A stretch of DNA of 64,000 nt from Chaetorhynchus papuensis. Its lineage: Eukaryota > Chordata > Aves > Passeriformes > Rhipiduridae. A program made the translations under genes and the position numbers. Location of the stretch: positions 124,001-188,000 of the forward strand of contig VWYX01000691.1 of assembly GCA_013396525.1 (NCBI GenBank). The letters are read 5' to 3'. The notes beneath the pieces were generated by a model that was not told the DNA's origin, did not search any database, and was given only the letters and a program-made list of their open reading frames with translations. Positions 49,601 through 63,447 of the stretch are shown here, piece after piece; the stretch's first letter is position 1, and the number at the start of each line of letters is the position of its first letter.

Positions 49601-52600
49601 GATTAAGTTGGTTTTCAATGAAAAAAAGTGTGGTAGAGTGGTTCTGGGATACTAGGAGAAATGAAGTGGCTAGCTCTTTATCATAGCTTGCTTGATTTGC
49701 AGCTTATATTTTATTGATGGTAATACCCTATACTCTGTAATACCTTTCAACACAAAATTTCAGTCATTTCAGTAATGTTAAGTAATTAAACCTCCCACTG
49801 GTTCTGCCAATGGAGGTGTATTTATCATTATAACTATTTTGCAAGTGGGTAAACAGAGGCAAAAGAGGTTGAATTATTAATCAAAGTAATAAAATCTCTG
49901 GGCTCCTATGTCCTGGATGATATTTAGTACTTCCTCCAAAATTTTATTATGAATTCAGTATAATTCAATGTCTACATCTTATACCTGAGCTTAATAAAAT
50001 CATGTAAAACTATATACTGAGTTTGAGAGAGCGTATTTGAGAGGTGTTTTTGCTTTTTCACAGAGGGGCAGACTTCAGGGAACCTTGTCAAACCGAATTC
50101 TTAAGATCAGTTAAGATCTTAACTAACTTTGTACTTTTTAGGGAAATAGGAGAATTTCTTTATTTGGGATGACATTTCTCTACACCAGAAGTAGCTCTAT
50201 TACTGCTCTCTGGTACATGTGTTACACTTCATTGTTAAAGTTCTCATCTACACACTCTGTGAGTACACATCTCCTAAGTAAAGTTGCACAATTATTTTGT
50301 CTTAAACATGGCTTGGGACCCTTCCTGGAGAGTGCCCAATTTAATCAATAGTAATCAGAATTGAAAAATATTTCCAAACTGTTTAAAATTTAAAATAAAT
50401 TGGTAATATATGCATAAAATAATTGTTTTCTTTAACATACGGTGCCAGATATTGTAGGTTTTCTGCTACTGATAGATACAAATATGGCAGCAATGAGAGT
50501 TCACTTCAGCAGCAAAGAAGCTGTTCAAGTCTGAAAGCAATCCTCTCCTCTGACATGTTGGCACCATCATAGAGGAAAATGTCACAGTCAATATAAGCAC
50601 ATTTACTGACAGTTAGGTTTTTTCCTATGTTCCTGAAAACTGTTTGAAACTTGGCTTTTATCGAAAACAGAAACACTGGCCACTCAGAATGATAAAACAA
50701 TAGTTTATGGCTTAGTCATTTTCCAGTTATAAAGCAATACTTTCATAAAAATAAACAGTGCATACAGGAACAAGCCAAAAGAATTACTCAGAGAAATTGT
50801 TGCATTCTTGCTGTCCTTGCTTCCTGATTTAAAACAACTGTCTCCAGTAGGAACTGGACAAAAACCAGCGGGTTTTGTTTCATTAAGTAACTGCTTGCTG
50901 ATCATTATGAGATAAAATTTAGTTCAGAAATACAATTGATATTGTCTAGGTACTTTCTAAGTTCCTAAATTACCTATTACAGGAAGAACAGGCACATAGA
51001 TTAAAATAACGTTCATGTACTTCACTAATTTACAGACCGTACATTTCCCAAGTGGATTAAGAGCTTTTGTCCTTTCTAGAGAAAGTAAAACCCTACTTTA
51101 AAGCACAAGCACTTTTATTAGTAAAGGTTGTGTTGACTATTTAATTTGTGGGGGCTTGTTAATTATTTCTGGAGGGATTTTCCCCCATACTGAGAGTATT
51201 TTAGTATCTGTATCATCATGACTATTCTGTTGTAGCTCAGTATGGAAAATAATTTAACAATACTTTCAGGCAGGAACAGGTTGCAAGTATAAATGCTCAA
51301 AACTCAGAGATTCAAGAGGTAAGGGGTCAATAAATCTGCTACTTTGGCAGTCTTGCACATTCCAGGTAATGTGCTCAGATGTTTCACTGTTAAAGGTAGT
51401 TTTTAAATTGTTCCCTGCTCTTTTAAACTCACATAAGTACTCAGACAGATGAAGAGCTTTTGCTCTATCATTCCAAGAAGATTCCTTCTGGTTCCTGTTC
51501 TGAGGGAAGATGATTTCATTGCCATGTCTCACAGTGGGTGGGACATGGACTGCACCCCATCTGTGCTCAGGCAGTTCAGAGGCTGCAATACAAAAGTCTT
51601 TCAGACTCTTCTGGTTGTGAGAGCACCTGGGAGCCTCGTGTAAGTTCCTCCGTCTGGAGCGGTTACCTCGTGGCTCCTTCTCCAGCTCAGGAATTGCCAT
51701 GTGTTGCAGCCTCACTCTTTCCAAGCCCTGGTATTTTGCTAGACTGCAGCAGATGAGACTGATGGCAGTGCAGAGCTGAGGGATGCCTCTTCTGCCCAAG
51801 TGTGCGTGTGGCTCGAAGCTCTCTTTGTGTACAGAATATAGGAAACTTAACCAGGTCCAAAAGCTCTGACTTGGTTGTGTCTGTCATGTAATGGAGCGAG
51901 TTTTTTTGGCACCTCAGCACTCTCACTCTTTCACTGGAACTGCCAGCACACTTGAAGTTAGATGATTTCTGTAGGGCTTTACTGAACTGTGGTATTTATC
52001 AGGACTGTCACTACGTAACTGTCAAGCTTTCTATGTGCCTGAAAAATTCCACCCTTTAGATGGATGGGAGTGTGATGTCATCATAATTGCATTTTTATGT
52101 TAATGCTTGCTATAAAATAATTTTGGATTAAATGATGTGTTCCTTTCCTGTTGGCAGAATATAATTTGTCTTAAATGGCAGCAGACTGTTGTATCTGTTT
52201 TCCTGAAAGTTAAATATTTTGATTCACACTTACAATTTATTGATTTTACATTGTTACCAAATGGCATACCCAAATCAGCTCAGAATACCATGGTTCAAAA
52301 TCCTGTCATTCATATGATAAAGTTATTTTCATGTAATTCACTCTGCAAAAGGGAGTGGCAAGGAAAGTGGAAGAGCTAGGAGAGGGCAAATGCATTTTAG
52401 GAGGTACTAGGTTTGAAAGCAATCCTAATTTTTATTATCTCTGTATATTCTTGAGGCAATATTGCTTCTGTACTATTAAAGAATAATAAATCCCAAATTG
52501 GAAGGCTGTTTGTTATCATCCTGCCCTGCATTTGTTTGGAAATACTCACTTGGAAAAAAAAAATCTTGATCCTCATTGTGCAAACATTCCGTGTATGTAA

Positions 52601-53619
52601 TCCAAACAAATCTGTGAGCACAAATTCAGTGTAAGGCAAGGCTTCTCAGCTTGGACGGAACACCTTATACAGAATTACATTCAGCAAAGCCAGAGTTGTG
52701 CTAGTTTCATGAGGTCATCTCTTCAACACTCTCTGTTTCTGTGCTGCTGACACTTTTGACACCCTTAATTTGCTGCCCTCACATCTGCTATAGCTAGTGC
52801 TGTAAGAGCTTAGTGCAGGTCAGAAGAAACCTTTTGGGTCTGCGTGTGATAAAAATGAGAGAGGTGGCTTACAAGACAAATTTCTCTTGTGTAAACTCAC
52901 CAAATCCTTCCACTAATGCTAGTGTCTACAAAAAAAAAAGACTTGAATGTAGAAGACTGTCCAATATTCACAGTACCCTGGCATATCTTATAAGGTGCAT
53001 CAAAGAATTCCTGAATATTGTAAAAGTGAGATTAATATGATATTCTCTATTGACTTTGTCCTCTGCTGTTGTGCATCTTACTGAATTTTAAAAGCTCTTA
53101 AGTTACAAACAAGTGACTGTATCTCCCATAGCCATATGTCTCCAATACATGAATGTGTTTTTCTTATTTCTTCCTTTTTGTTTCTTTTTATCCGACAAGG
53201 AAAATGGGGTTTTTTCCCCACCAAACGACTGTATTTAAATAAAAGGACTGCTTACAGTGCATAAGAATGGTATTGCTCTGTGCATGTGTACATACGAACA
53301 TGCAGATACATAATTCAGCCTGCCATCCTATTTTCCTGGTGTGTATTTTGGTTCAGCCTTGCTCTCTGGCTTGTGGTGCAATGGTACCTTCTTCCTGGCA
53401 TAGAAAAGACACTCGTTACATTTTGAGCAGCAGAAAATAGTGGCACATCATGAAGCAGTAACATCTGGTATGCTCAGTCTTGAACAGCACACACCAAAGG
53501 AATGCTGTGTGCTGCTAATATATCTGATAGCCTTTAATGTTTTATCGGTTTTCCTGGTGTACAGTGCTGCTGCCTTTCACTTTCTGTGACTGCACTGCCC
53601 AGTTGTCGCATGTCCTTGT
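46641..53619. other. Intronic stretch with one long unexplained frame
   Basis: AT-rich intron. A 177-codon minus-strand frame runs from 51799 to 51266 with no recognisable domain. A 40-nt segment at 48725-48764 is framed by exon-like splice signals. The block 47400-47600 has the look of a conserved non-coding element. No repeat family identified. Confidence 0.6.
47801..47834. repeat. 16-17-bp tandem duplication
   Basis: AATGTAAGGTTGTTTA is followed by AATGTAGGTTGTTTA, one base shorter. A local slippage duplication. Confidence 0.8.
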
Positions 53620-54300
53620 ATCATAGAATCATCAAGGTTGGAAGAGACCTTTGAGATCATCAAGTCCAACCATCCACCCAGCGCTACCACTGTGACCCCT
53701 AAACCACTGAACCACATCACCCAGCACCAGATCCAGAAGCCTCTTAAACACCTCCAGGGGTGGTGACTCCACCACATCCCTGGGCAACCTATTCCAATGC
53801 CTGGTCATCCTAACAATGAAAAAAAAGTTTTCTGATATCTAATCTGAGTCTCCCCTATCTTAGCTTTAGGCCATTTCCTCTTGTCCTCTGTAGGCACAGT
53901 AGAAGAGGCCAGTCCCCACCTCTCTGCAGTCTCCTTTCAGGCAGTTGTAGAGAGTGATGAGGTTCTCCCTGGGCCTCCTCTTGAGACCAAACAACCCCAA
54001 GTCCCTCACCCATTCCTGTTAGACAAGTTTTCTAAATCTTCTCGAGCCTTGTTGCCCTTCTCTGGACACGCTCCATCACCTCAATGTGCTTTACGAAGTG
54101 ACAAGGCCAGAACTGAAAGCAGTGCTCAAGGTGTGGCCTCACCAGTGCCGAGTACAGAGGGACAGTCACTACCCTGCTCCTGCTGGCCACAGTATTCTTG
54201 ATACAGGCCAAGATGCCATTGGCCTTCTTGGCCACCTGGGCACACTGCTGGCTCATATTGAGCTGGCTGTCTGCCAGCATCCCCCTCCTTCACCAACATA
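53620..54300 (-). repeat. CR1 LINE, 5'-truncated copy of about 680 bp
   Basis: On the + strand the element opens with ATCATAGAATCATCAAGGTT, the complement of the CR1 3' terminus, followed by AGAGACCTTTGAGATCATCA, AACACCTCCAGGGGTGGTGA and the usual CR1 blocks up to CTGGGCACACTGCTGGCTCA. The upstream part on the minus strand codes for the reverse-transcriptase C-terminal region (54280 to 54032). The 5' end is truncated near 54300, where similarity fades. It is the longest and least decayed CR1 here. Confidence 0.95.
54032..54280 (-). pseudogene. CR1 ORF2 fragment (reverse transcriptase, C-terminal part)
   Basis: This 82-residue frame contains [14 protein letters not shown], then [13 protein letters not shown] and Arg-Val-Gln-Arg-Arg-Ala-Thr, hallmarks of the CR1 reverse transcriptase C-terminus. 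CR1 ORF2 supplies endonuclease and reverse transcriptase for LINE mobility. The frame ends early by mutation, and the N-terminal endonuclease and catalytic parts are missing, so it is dead. Confidence 0.92.
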
Positions 54301-56972
54301 GATACATACACAGTAATTTCTGTGCAGTGTACATTTCCCAGGAATTTCTGTTTGTTAACTGTCTCATCCTTTGATTACAGGCATTTTCTTTATGGTTGTT
54401 TTAAGTACCTTTGGGTTTTGAGGGTAAAAGGAGCCCAAAACTCTCTGAAGTAGTCTAAGGTGTGTAGGTGGGTGTAGATTGTCTTCTGAGGAGCCTCTTA
54501 ACCTTCTTGTTAGTGGGAATAGAACTTCCTACTGGTGAAATACAAAGTCTTTTACACCAGTGGTACAAGATACATTTATTCTCCCACTCAAAGCTTGTGT
54601 TGGCTGACAGTTAATTGTTAGAGCAGGTAAGAGTAGTTGGCTTAGGCATTCCTTTGTATACATCTGTCTGGACCAAAAGCAGTGGCAGCTGCAAGAAACC
54701 TGCAGGCTCAGTTTCTAAGGAAGTCACAGAACAACTTTGCTCTGAATGCCAGTGAGGTATAAGAAAACCTGTTTGTTTTAGGGGAATTCATTCCTGTACA
54801 CAATTGTAGCATGCTGCAGTAGGGTGGTCTGTGGCTTGTCTAGTTGTAATTTAAATTTAGGAAGCTGGGTTACTGTAACTACACTGGGCATAGCTGCATG
54901 GAATTCCACTAAAAGTAGAGACAAAATCGATTTAAATACTTAAAGAGGGGGGTTGAATTAGGTTTCTTCAGATGCATATCTGTTCAGGTCAAATTTTATA
55001 CATTTTCTCCCTACTTTGTTAATTCCTTTGTGTGGATTGTACTGCTATAACTTTGTTTTGCAAAGAAAAGTTATACTTGGCAAAGAGTTGTCATATACAG
55101 AACTCTTAATTTCTAGATTGTTTAATGTCAAACAGTTATTTAAATAAAAATATAGAGACATGGAAGAATGCAATTAAATGGCAGAAGTGATTTTTAAGAA
55201 ACCCAGAAGACAAAGCTATAGCCTTTGAGATTTCCTGGCCTTTACTTTGCAGGATCTGAAAAGCAAGCTCTCCTATCTGTGTCTCAGCACTTTTGTGTTG
55301 CCTTTCCAAGGAAAAGGGAGTTGGATGCAGGCCTGAGTTAGATCTCATGGGAATAGTGTTCTGTACCTTAAATTACAGTCAGATGTATTTTACTTCAGAT
55401 GAAGTTTTCAGCCTAAAATTGGTAAGCAGCCTAATTATTTGACCAGGTTACTGTTTACGTAGACTGGTGTAGAGTGATCTGTCATTCATCCAGAGCTGGC
55501 AACACACTACCCTTGAAAGATTTTTATTTTGTGTTTGGAAGAGCTTTTTCTAAAATCCATCTCTCTGTTCATTAAATAAAAAACTAAAAGACAGTAGAGA
55601 TTGCTATGGAGATGAGAAGTTACATAAACTTTCATTTTAATTCTTCAGAATGAAAAATTAACAAAGAAGCTTGGATGTTTGCAGGCTTCCAGTCGTTCAG
55701 GGTACTGACGAGCTCCACAACGTGCATAGCATTCTTGTGCCCTTTGGACTTTGTCAAGTAGCAAATTGTGCCCAGAGTTTGAAATCAACCATGTATTTTT
55801 TATACTGGAGAGTGTGGAGTAAGGAGAAATAAATAGATAGACTCTCAAAGTAGTCTTTAATCTGTAGACTTATTTTTTCCAGTGAGTAGAATGTGTAAAA
55901 TGATCCAATAACTGAAGTATGCAGGATGAAAATATAAATATTCTGTGATTCAAAGGCATAATCATATGGATAAAAACTGGGAAATAAGACTGTTTCACTA
56001 TTACACCTTTTGGAGTGTCGTGGTGATGATGTTATAGGTAGGACTGAGATGGTGTTTTATTTGTCAGTCCCTCCTCAAAGTTGTTTCTCACTGTGCCTTA
56101 GACATTATCTCTGGCCTTAAATTTAACACTTGCTGCTCATGCTTGAAAATTGCTGTTATTCACTGAGTTTAGAGAACAGTTAGTAAAATAAGTTTTAGAA
56201 TTATAAAAACAAAACATGCAAAATTTGTTTAATCAGTGCAAAGTCCAAGCCTTTGTTTAATTAGTAGATTAATGAAACTGTAGGGGATCTTTACATGGCT
56301 CCTGGAACATGTGTGGTTGGGGTAACCATCTGCAATTCTAAATTCAAATTGGCAGCCTTGTTCTTCATAGAGTCTAAATCAGCATTCACAATTTAGTAGA
56401 CAAGTAGTGATTTGTGGAAGTTGATACTTAAATGTTGATGTTCTGAGTAAAGAAAAGTACTTTTTGGAGAGGGGCACAAATAAAATACTTTTATGGAAAC
56501 ATGAAAACCCCTCATTTTTCTTCTGCAAAACAGTAGCAAGTGCTACTAAGTCAGCATATTCAAGTCCTTTCTCGTAAACAAGGTACTAATGTTTAAGGTT
56601 AGGGATTTCATTAGTCTCCTAGCTGTGTATAGAGCCATCATACTGGACCTCAGAATTAAGCAGCACAGTCTGATTGACTCTGGTACTGTGAAGGGGCATT
56701 TAGAATACATCACGTTTTAAAATATGAACATTAGTCTTAGCTGCCATGGGAAAGTGTACTCCGTGGAATGCAGAGGTGGAGAGTTACATTTCGTTTCGGA
56801 AGGCTGTGATTCTAGGCATATGCAGATGCTTTGTCACCTCTTTAATACCTTAATGGAAAGGCAGTATTTCCCAGAAGTTGTTATCTGTGCACGTGTATGA
56901 CAAATGTGGGTTGGGAGAGACTTTATAGAAATAGCATGCTTCATGTGGTACCTAATATAAAATTAGTAACGT
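54301..56972. other. ADK: Intronic stretch immediately upstream of the ADK exon
   Basis: AT-rich and free of recognisable repeats. No upstream ADK exon (which should end in the codons for Tyr-Ile-Ala) was found here. Confidence 0.65.
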
Positions 56973-57500
<528 letters not shown>

Positions 57501-58024
57501 GGTGCTCCTTTTTCTATAGAGGGAATCTGGCCATGTGAGGTGTCACTGGAATGTTAAATCTGTGGTCACTGGACTGGGATATTTCAGTAGATGCCAAAGA
57601 TGTCGCTTGACCTGTTAGAGATTTACAACTTGCTCATTCTAGTAGGAAATAACCAGCACATTGGTGCTTTGTAGTAACTGTCCATGTGCATAACGTCCTC
57701 ACCCTGAATTTAACTCTGCTGATATAAAGGGCTACCACTGAGCTTCTGTAACTTGATTCCATACCCATAGTGCTGCTATTAATAGCATTTTCTGTGATGA
57801 AGATGACTCTTTGGGGAGAAGTGGGAGAAGAAAACTAAGAAATAGAGGGTTGGTTTAAAAGGTTCTCATTGATTTTATAGTAGATGGACTGGCAGTCCAT
57901 CAAAGGAAGGCTTATCTTTGCTATATAAGTTGGCAAACAGATTGCATGAAATTCTGCCTGGAAGTCCATGCTAATAGACCAAATTAATTCTGATTTCACT
58001 TATCGTAATGCTAGCACTTTTTGA

Positions 58025-58038
58025 TTTTTTTTTTTTTT
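58025..58038. repeat. Poly-T run of 14
   Basis: Fourteen T residues followed by CAC. Pyrimidine runs like this occur by chance in introns and at antisense retroposon tails; no owner element is visible. Confidence 0.85.
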
Positions 58039-58896
58039 CACTTCAAAAAGTGTTCCTAAGTATTTATTAGTTTTCTCAGCAGGAAAAGTTTGAAAAAAGC
58101 CTTGTAATGTGTGACACACCCAAATGAAATGGGGGTTTGTCACTCACAATAACTACATGAGTACAGGAAAATGATGGAAAAGCAACTTACTCCTGTCAGT
58201 GGTTATTCCTGATTGTGACACAGGGACTGGCACCAACACAAGTCAGTTTTTAAACTATTGTCCACATGACCCCATAGGGGCTAGCATTGATACAGGACTT
58301 TAAAAAAATTAAAAATACTTACTTTTAAACCAAAGAAAATTGCAATGTTTTTAAATGCAGTGGGCTAAGGGAAACCTTTTTAACTAAAGTTAACTATACA
58401 GAAAAAACATTTTTCAGACGTGTTCTTGCTATTTCCAATTGTCACTTTTGTACATTTTTCTTGATACAGTCCTCACAAAGATGGTATTGAATATGTTTAT
58501 TTAATAGCAGTATAATCTTGACTCAAAAAATCCTATCAGATTTCACAAACTGAGTAATACCAAAAGTAGTCAATTTTGGAGTAGAAGGGCTTTGTAGAGA
58601 CTTCTGGGATTAAAACTTGTGAGTCTTTTATATAACTATTTCTCCACTGACCTATTAGGATAATTCAGATCACAGTGGTTCATTAGGTGCTATTTTTCAT
58701 AGGCTGTTACTTTTTGTATATTTGTGTATTTTATAAACAATAGCCCATGATACCAGTGACACTCCCATTTCAGAAATTTTATTCAAACTATGTTCATTTC
58801 CTCTGTCATTTCAGCTTGTTATGGTATTATTTACCAGCTGTCAAAAAATATTGTGTGGTGCTCTTGTATTTGTTGAAGTTGAAAGTCTCCCTGCAT

Positions 58897-58922
58897 TTTC
58901 TGTATATAATTTCTGTATATAA
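58897..58922. repeat. 13-bp direct tandem duplication
   Basis: TTTCTGTATATAA occurs twice in direct succession. The ORF that spans it (58747-58962) has no recognised homology. Confidence 0.85.
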
Positions 58923-59088
58923 TTTTAGTGTCTTTCAGGGTAAAAGATACTATTTGAACTGAAGTAATCATCCTCAAACTTGGCGGTACAATGTATAGAA
59001 ATACTTCAGAGTAGCAGCCTCTTTGTTCCTTACACTGATCGTGGAGCCCTGGTCATTGTTGAGTCTCTGCTTCCTGCTCTATGAGCTG

Positions 59089-59103
59089 GCTGCTGCTGCT
59101 GCT
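59089..59103. repeat. (GCT)5 trinucleotide microsatellite
   Basis: Five GCT units in a row inside an open but unrecognised 76-codon frame. Potentially length-polymorphic, but short. Confidence 0.85.
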
Positions 59104-62100
59104 TCGGAATTGTCGAAATGCTGCTTGCAGTGGTTTATTCTCTTTCTGTGTGACTTGAAACCATGCTCTTGGCATGGTGTACTTCTAGTTTTGAGTAGCT
59201 TCTGTGTCTTCTCATCATCAGCATTCCTGCTCTCTGCATATGGTTTTTGGTAAAAAGTAGTTGCAAAACTCAAAGCTCAGTCTGACGTATTCTGCCTTCT
59301 AGTACTTTCCGCCCTTGGTTTTGGTGCTTTTTCTTTCCTCTCATATTAATTTCAGCTACAGTCACATTCAGAATTTTTGTGTGTGTCCTGATGGGTCATG
59401 AACCACTTCAGCTAGCCAACACCAGATTTTTGTCCATTTAGGGTGATTTTCATTTGCTTTTTGCTACATTTTCCATCAGTGTAAGTGCGTAAGTTAGCAA
59501 ATAAGCAAGGCATACTAAGTGGTGTGGTTGTTACTTCATTGGTACAAACAATACTCTTAGACACAATTTTATTCTTCCCTATATTTATCTTCACATTATA
59601 GTCCAATAAAATTCTGTTGTTAAGCACTGAGCTGTTTATTTTTTGAGTAATACAAAAACATCCAAGTGCAGCAAAATTCCAAATTGCTGCCATTCCTAAA
59701 CTAAAAACAATTGGCAAAGTGATTTTAAATTACATCTTCTACTTAAAAATTTACATCTGAATGGAGATTGGTTATTTCAAGTTTCAGCCAGATGGTAATT
59801 AAAATGGGCAAGTTATAAACCTCTCAGAATAAATATTCTAGTTTTGAATGTAAATGCCAGCATACCCTTAACTGCAGTTTACATACTGAATGCTGTGCTA
59901 ACAACTCAGTATATGTATCAATTTCAGTGTTAACTCAGTGACCACTGGTGTTTTGATAATTTATTTAAATTTCGTTTATAACCTACCTAAACATCTTGTC
60001 TTGAATTTTTTATATTTATTAACGGTACTTCATATAATAAATTCAGTACAGAACATTCAGAAAAGGAATAATTATATGGTCATTGCAGCTAACCAAGTAG
60101 GGCCATTCTGCAGTCATTATCTAGCAATACATGACTAAAGAACTTGATTATTGTCATTGCTTTTAATTTTTATTAAATTAAGGTTTTTTTAATAGTGTCA
60201 TTTTGCAAATGGTTCTTAGCAGTAATACCTTCCAAGCTACCATAATCACTGGATAATTAACCTGCCAGGATTAAGCACACTCTACTTTGCCTCAGGATGC
60301 TTAACTCTCAAATAAGGTCAATTATCTCCTGATGATAACTGCTTTGTCACAAGTTGCTGCTTAATTCAGCTGTAAAAGCTTACCTTAGAATACATATTTT
60401 ACAACTCAAAGTAACTTTCAGTAACAGAATGGTCAAAAGAGTGAAAGCTTTGAAAGTGACATCTTTACACAGAGTTGTAGAAAGTTTCCTACACAGCAAT
60501 TATTCTAGGCAAGTAAAGGAGACTAAATTTGTATGTATCTCTTTCCATTTTCCCAGTTAGGGCTAAATTTTGATGTGCCTGAAATACTTGACCCGTCAAA
60601 GTCAATAATGGGCACAGGAATCTTGAATTCAATTTCCAGTCTCCCCAGAAGTTGTGAGTTACAATGGCATCTCCTCAGGGAAGGAGCTGCTTCTGGGGGA
60701 ACGGTTGTGTGTTTTTGCATGTGCAGCTGGATAGCAGTTTCTTAAGAACTCAAGGGACACTGCAAGGCTTTCACATGATTGATCTTTGCATGTGGCACCA
60801 GTTCATGACTCGAAGGAATATTTGTTGATATTGATGTGATAAAGATCTTTTGGATTCTCTTGCTATATGTAGGCGAGGCATCACTGAAAAAATTTAGAAT
60901 TTAGAAACTTGGGAGTTATAGACACATTGAGCTCCTCATCTAGTGCTTTACAACAAAAACTGTAAGCCAATGATAGAACTTGTAGTATTCAGTGTACAGT
61001 GATCAGTAGAAGTTAAGAAGGTTATATAGAAGAGAAATTGTGATTTTTTTAAAAGTACCAAATAATAAAGAAAACTAAGATAACAATCAATCTTAGAAAA
61101 TTGATCCTCTTCCTCTCTAGTGTAAATAGCTGTTACTTCTAAACACCCAGTCTCTGAACAAATTAATTACAGGATTATAAGGTGAAGTTTTGCAAAGACA
61201 GAGCATCTGTGAGCTCATTGGGAAATTGCTGCTGGTGTGACAGCAAATGTGCTGAAAAGAAAGTAGGTTTTGTGCAAGACTTGTACATTTTAAGAAGCAA
61301 TGACAATAGCTTTAGTGGTGGTTCTGGAGTTAGAAATCCTGAGCTTTGAAGAGATGAGTACCTTTGAATGGAATAAGGTATCAAATGGGTCTTGTCATCA
61401 TTTCCTCTTCACAATTATACTGGAATGGTACATTGTGCCTACTTTATTTAAAATATTTTCAAGTGAGGTATCAAATACTAACAGAAAGACCCCTACAAGT
61501 GCAGGTGATTTGGATAACAACCTTTAATACTCTTTGTAAGCCCTTATAAAAGCAAGTCTCTTCAATGACATGGAAAACTCTCTTTAATGGCGAGGAAAAA
61601 CAGTAAATATAAAACTGAGGGTTTGGTGGGATTTTGGTGAGATTAACATGGTCCTGATTTCAAACTTGCAGGCAGTCTGTAGTTTTGTGCTTTTATTTTA
61701 ACTGAAGGAGTGAATGGAAATGCTGCTAAGTTTTCTGGCATAAACTGTGTTCAGCACGCTAGGATTTACACCTAAAGGACAGTTTCCAAACAAATTTGTC
61801 TGTTCCCTTGCTGTAAACTCTCAGTCCACATAGCTTGATATATCACATTAAGATATGACACTGAGAACAACCTTCAGTTCCACCTGCAAATTTCCTCTGC
61901 TGCATTATCACCTGGGATCAGATTGATACCTGGAGGCTCAGGAATCTGCCCACAACCTGCAAGAATCTTGAATGAGACATAATCACTTTTGTAAGATAAA
62001 TGAGCCTCATGGTGATTCTTTTCAAACTAGTATGCATTCATAATGGCATAACTGAATTAATTTGAATTTAGGCAGTGCAATTCCTACTGTTTCTAGGCCT

Positions 62101-63404
62101 GGCAGATAGCTTTCCACAGCCACGAGTGTCCTTTCACGCTGGTGAGTCGTCTGATTTTGAGGAAACGATTAAGTAGTAGGAGTCAGGAGAAAATCAGGTG
62201 GCAGATGTAATTTGGTGTGTGAAAGAAAGGAAATACAGCTTGACTTCCAATAAATAATGAAAGGGAGACCAACATTTCAGTCTATTCTTCAGTATCAGAT
62301 GGGACCGAGAAGTAAGGAACATGGCAAAGGATAGCTGGTCATGCCATAAACATCACTAAGTCGATGTATCTATTTGAAGTTCTTTGAAGTAAGCATTTAC
62401 AATTATTTTTGAATGTTTGAAATTATTATTGAAAGGCAAATCATAGATGGTATTTGAAACTGAGTATCTTGAAGAGGCTCGTTTTAGTGCTGCTAACTTG
62501 TATGTATGTTATGTAAAGAGCCCTTAAGAAATGTTTTCTTTTTACCTTACTGGACCTGGTCTATATTGAGAGGTTATTTTCAGTCAGTGGTTGTTTGCAA
62601 GCTACCATCCTTTAGCTTCTACATCTCTATTCACTTGGAATTAAATTTTCAGAAACATTAATCATCTTAAATGACATTAAGTTGGGTGCTAGTGTTTTGC
62701 ATTTCAGTTTATATACTGGTATTTTCTTTTTCATTGTGCTCTCAGAAGTTCTCAGAAACTTGCCCCACAGGTGAGGGTAATTATCTTCAGCTCCTAGGCT
62801 GGGTGAGAGACTGAGGTTTGCACAGTTCCCTACAGGGAGTCTGTGGTTCAGTTAAAAATCATAGTCAGATATTCTGACCCAGTTTATTAAATACACATGG
62901 GAAAAAAAAATTTGTAAGGAGACATCTCATCTTCCCTTCTATTTTAACAGGTAGAGATTTTTAAGGTCAGCTGCTGCTGGTGTTTGCTTTTCTAAACTGC
63001 AGTAAACAGATGGCATTCCTTTTTATAAATCCTACATTTAAGATTTCTGCAAAGTCTTTGGAGGGAATTAAAAATCTCTGGGAATTAAAAATCGTAATTC
63101 TGAATGGAGGAAAAATAAATACTATTTTTCTTTGATGTCTTTGTAGAATTTTAATGCCTATTTCCTGTTGCAGATGTTGTGTTTTCAATTATAGGACATC
63201 TATGGTGTTGTAATATTGCTCCTTAATTCATAGAACTCACTTTCTCAGTAGTGGAATATCTAATGAATTGTGGCCATCTGAAAAATGAGAGGGTTTCTAG
63301 CACAGGGGAGGTTGATAATGTCAGTGGCATGTTGTAAAGATATGCTGTGGGAAGGATGCTGAAACAGCCCAAGGCTATTTCAGCTGCAGACACTGAATCT
63401 GCTG

Positions 63405-63447
63405 CTTCTTCTCTCCTCTCTTTTTTTTTTCCCTTTTTTTCCCTCCC
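63405..63447. repeat. Pyrimidine tract (C/T only, 43 bp)
   Basis: An unbroken C/T run with stretches of 11 and 7 T, ending in CCCTCCC. It resembles a very strong polypyrimidine tract, but no AG plus ADK-like coding sequence follows, so I do not call an acceptor. Confidence 0.85.

Noticed and set aside
50110..50123. 14-bp perfect palindrome GTTAAGATCTTAAC
   Set aside because: Short, AT-rich and isolated; no recognised binding-site family or repeat.
53881..54311. Open frames of 71-106 codons on the + strand and a 61-codon minus frame
   Set aside because: Shadow frames of the CR1 element; only the 54280-54032 minus frame matches CR1 ORF2.
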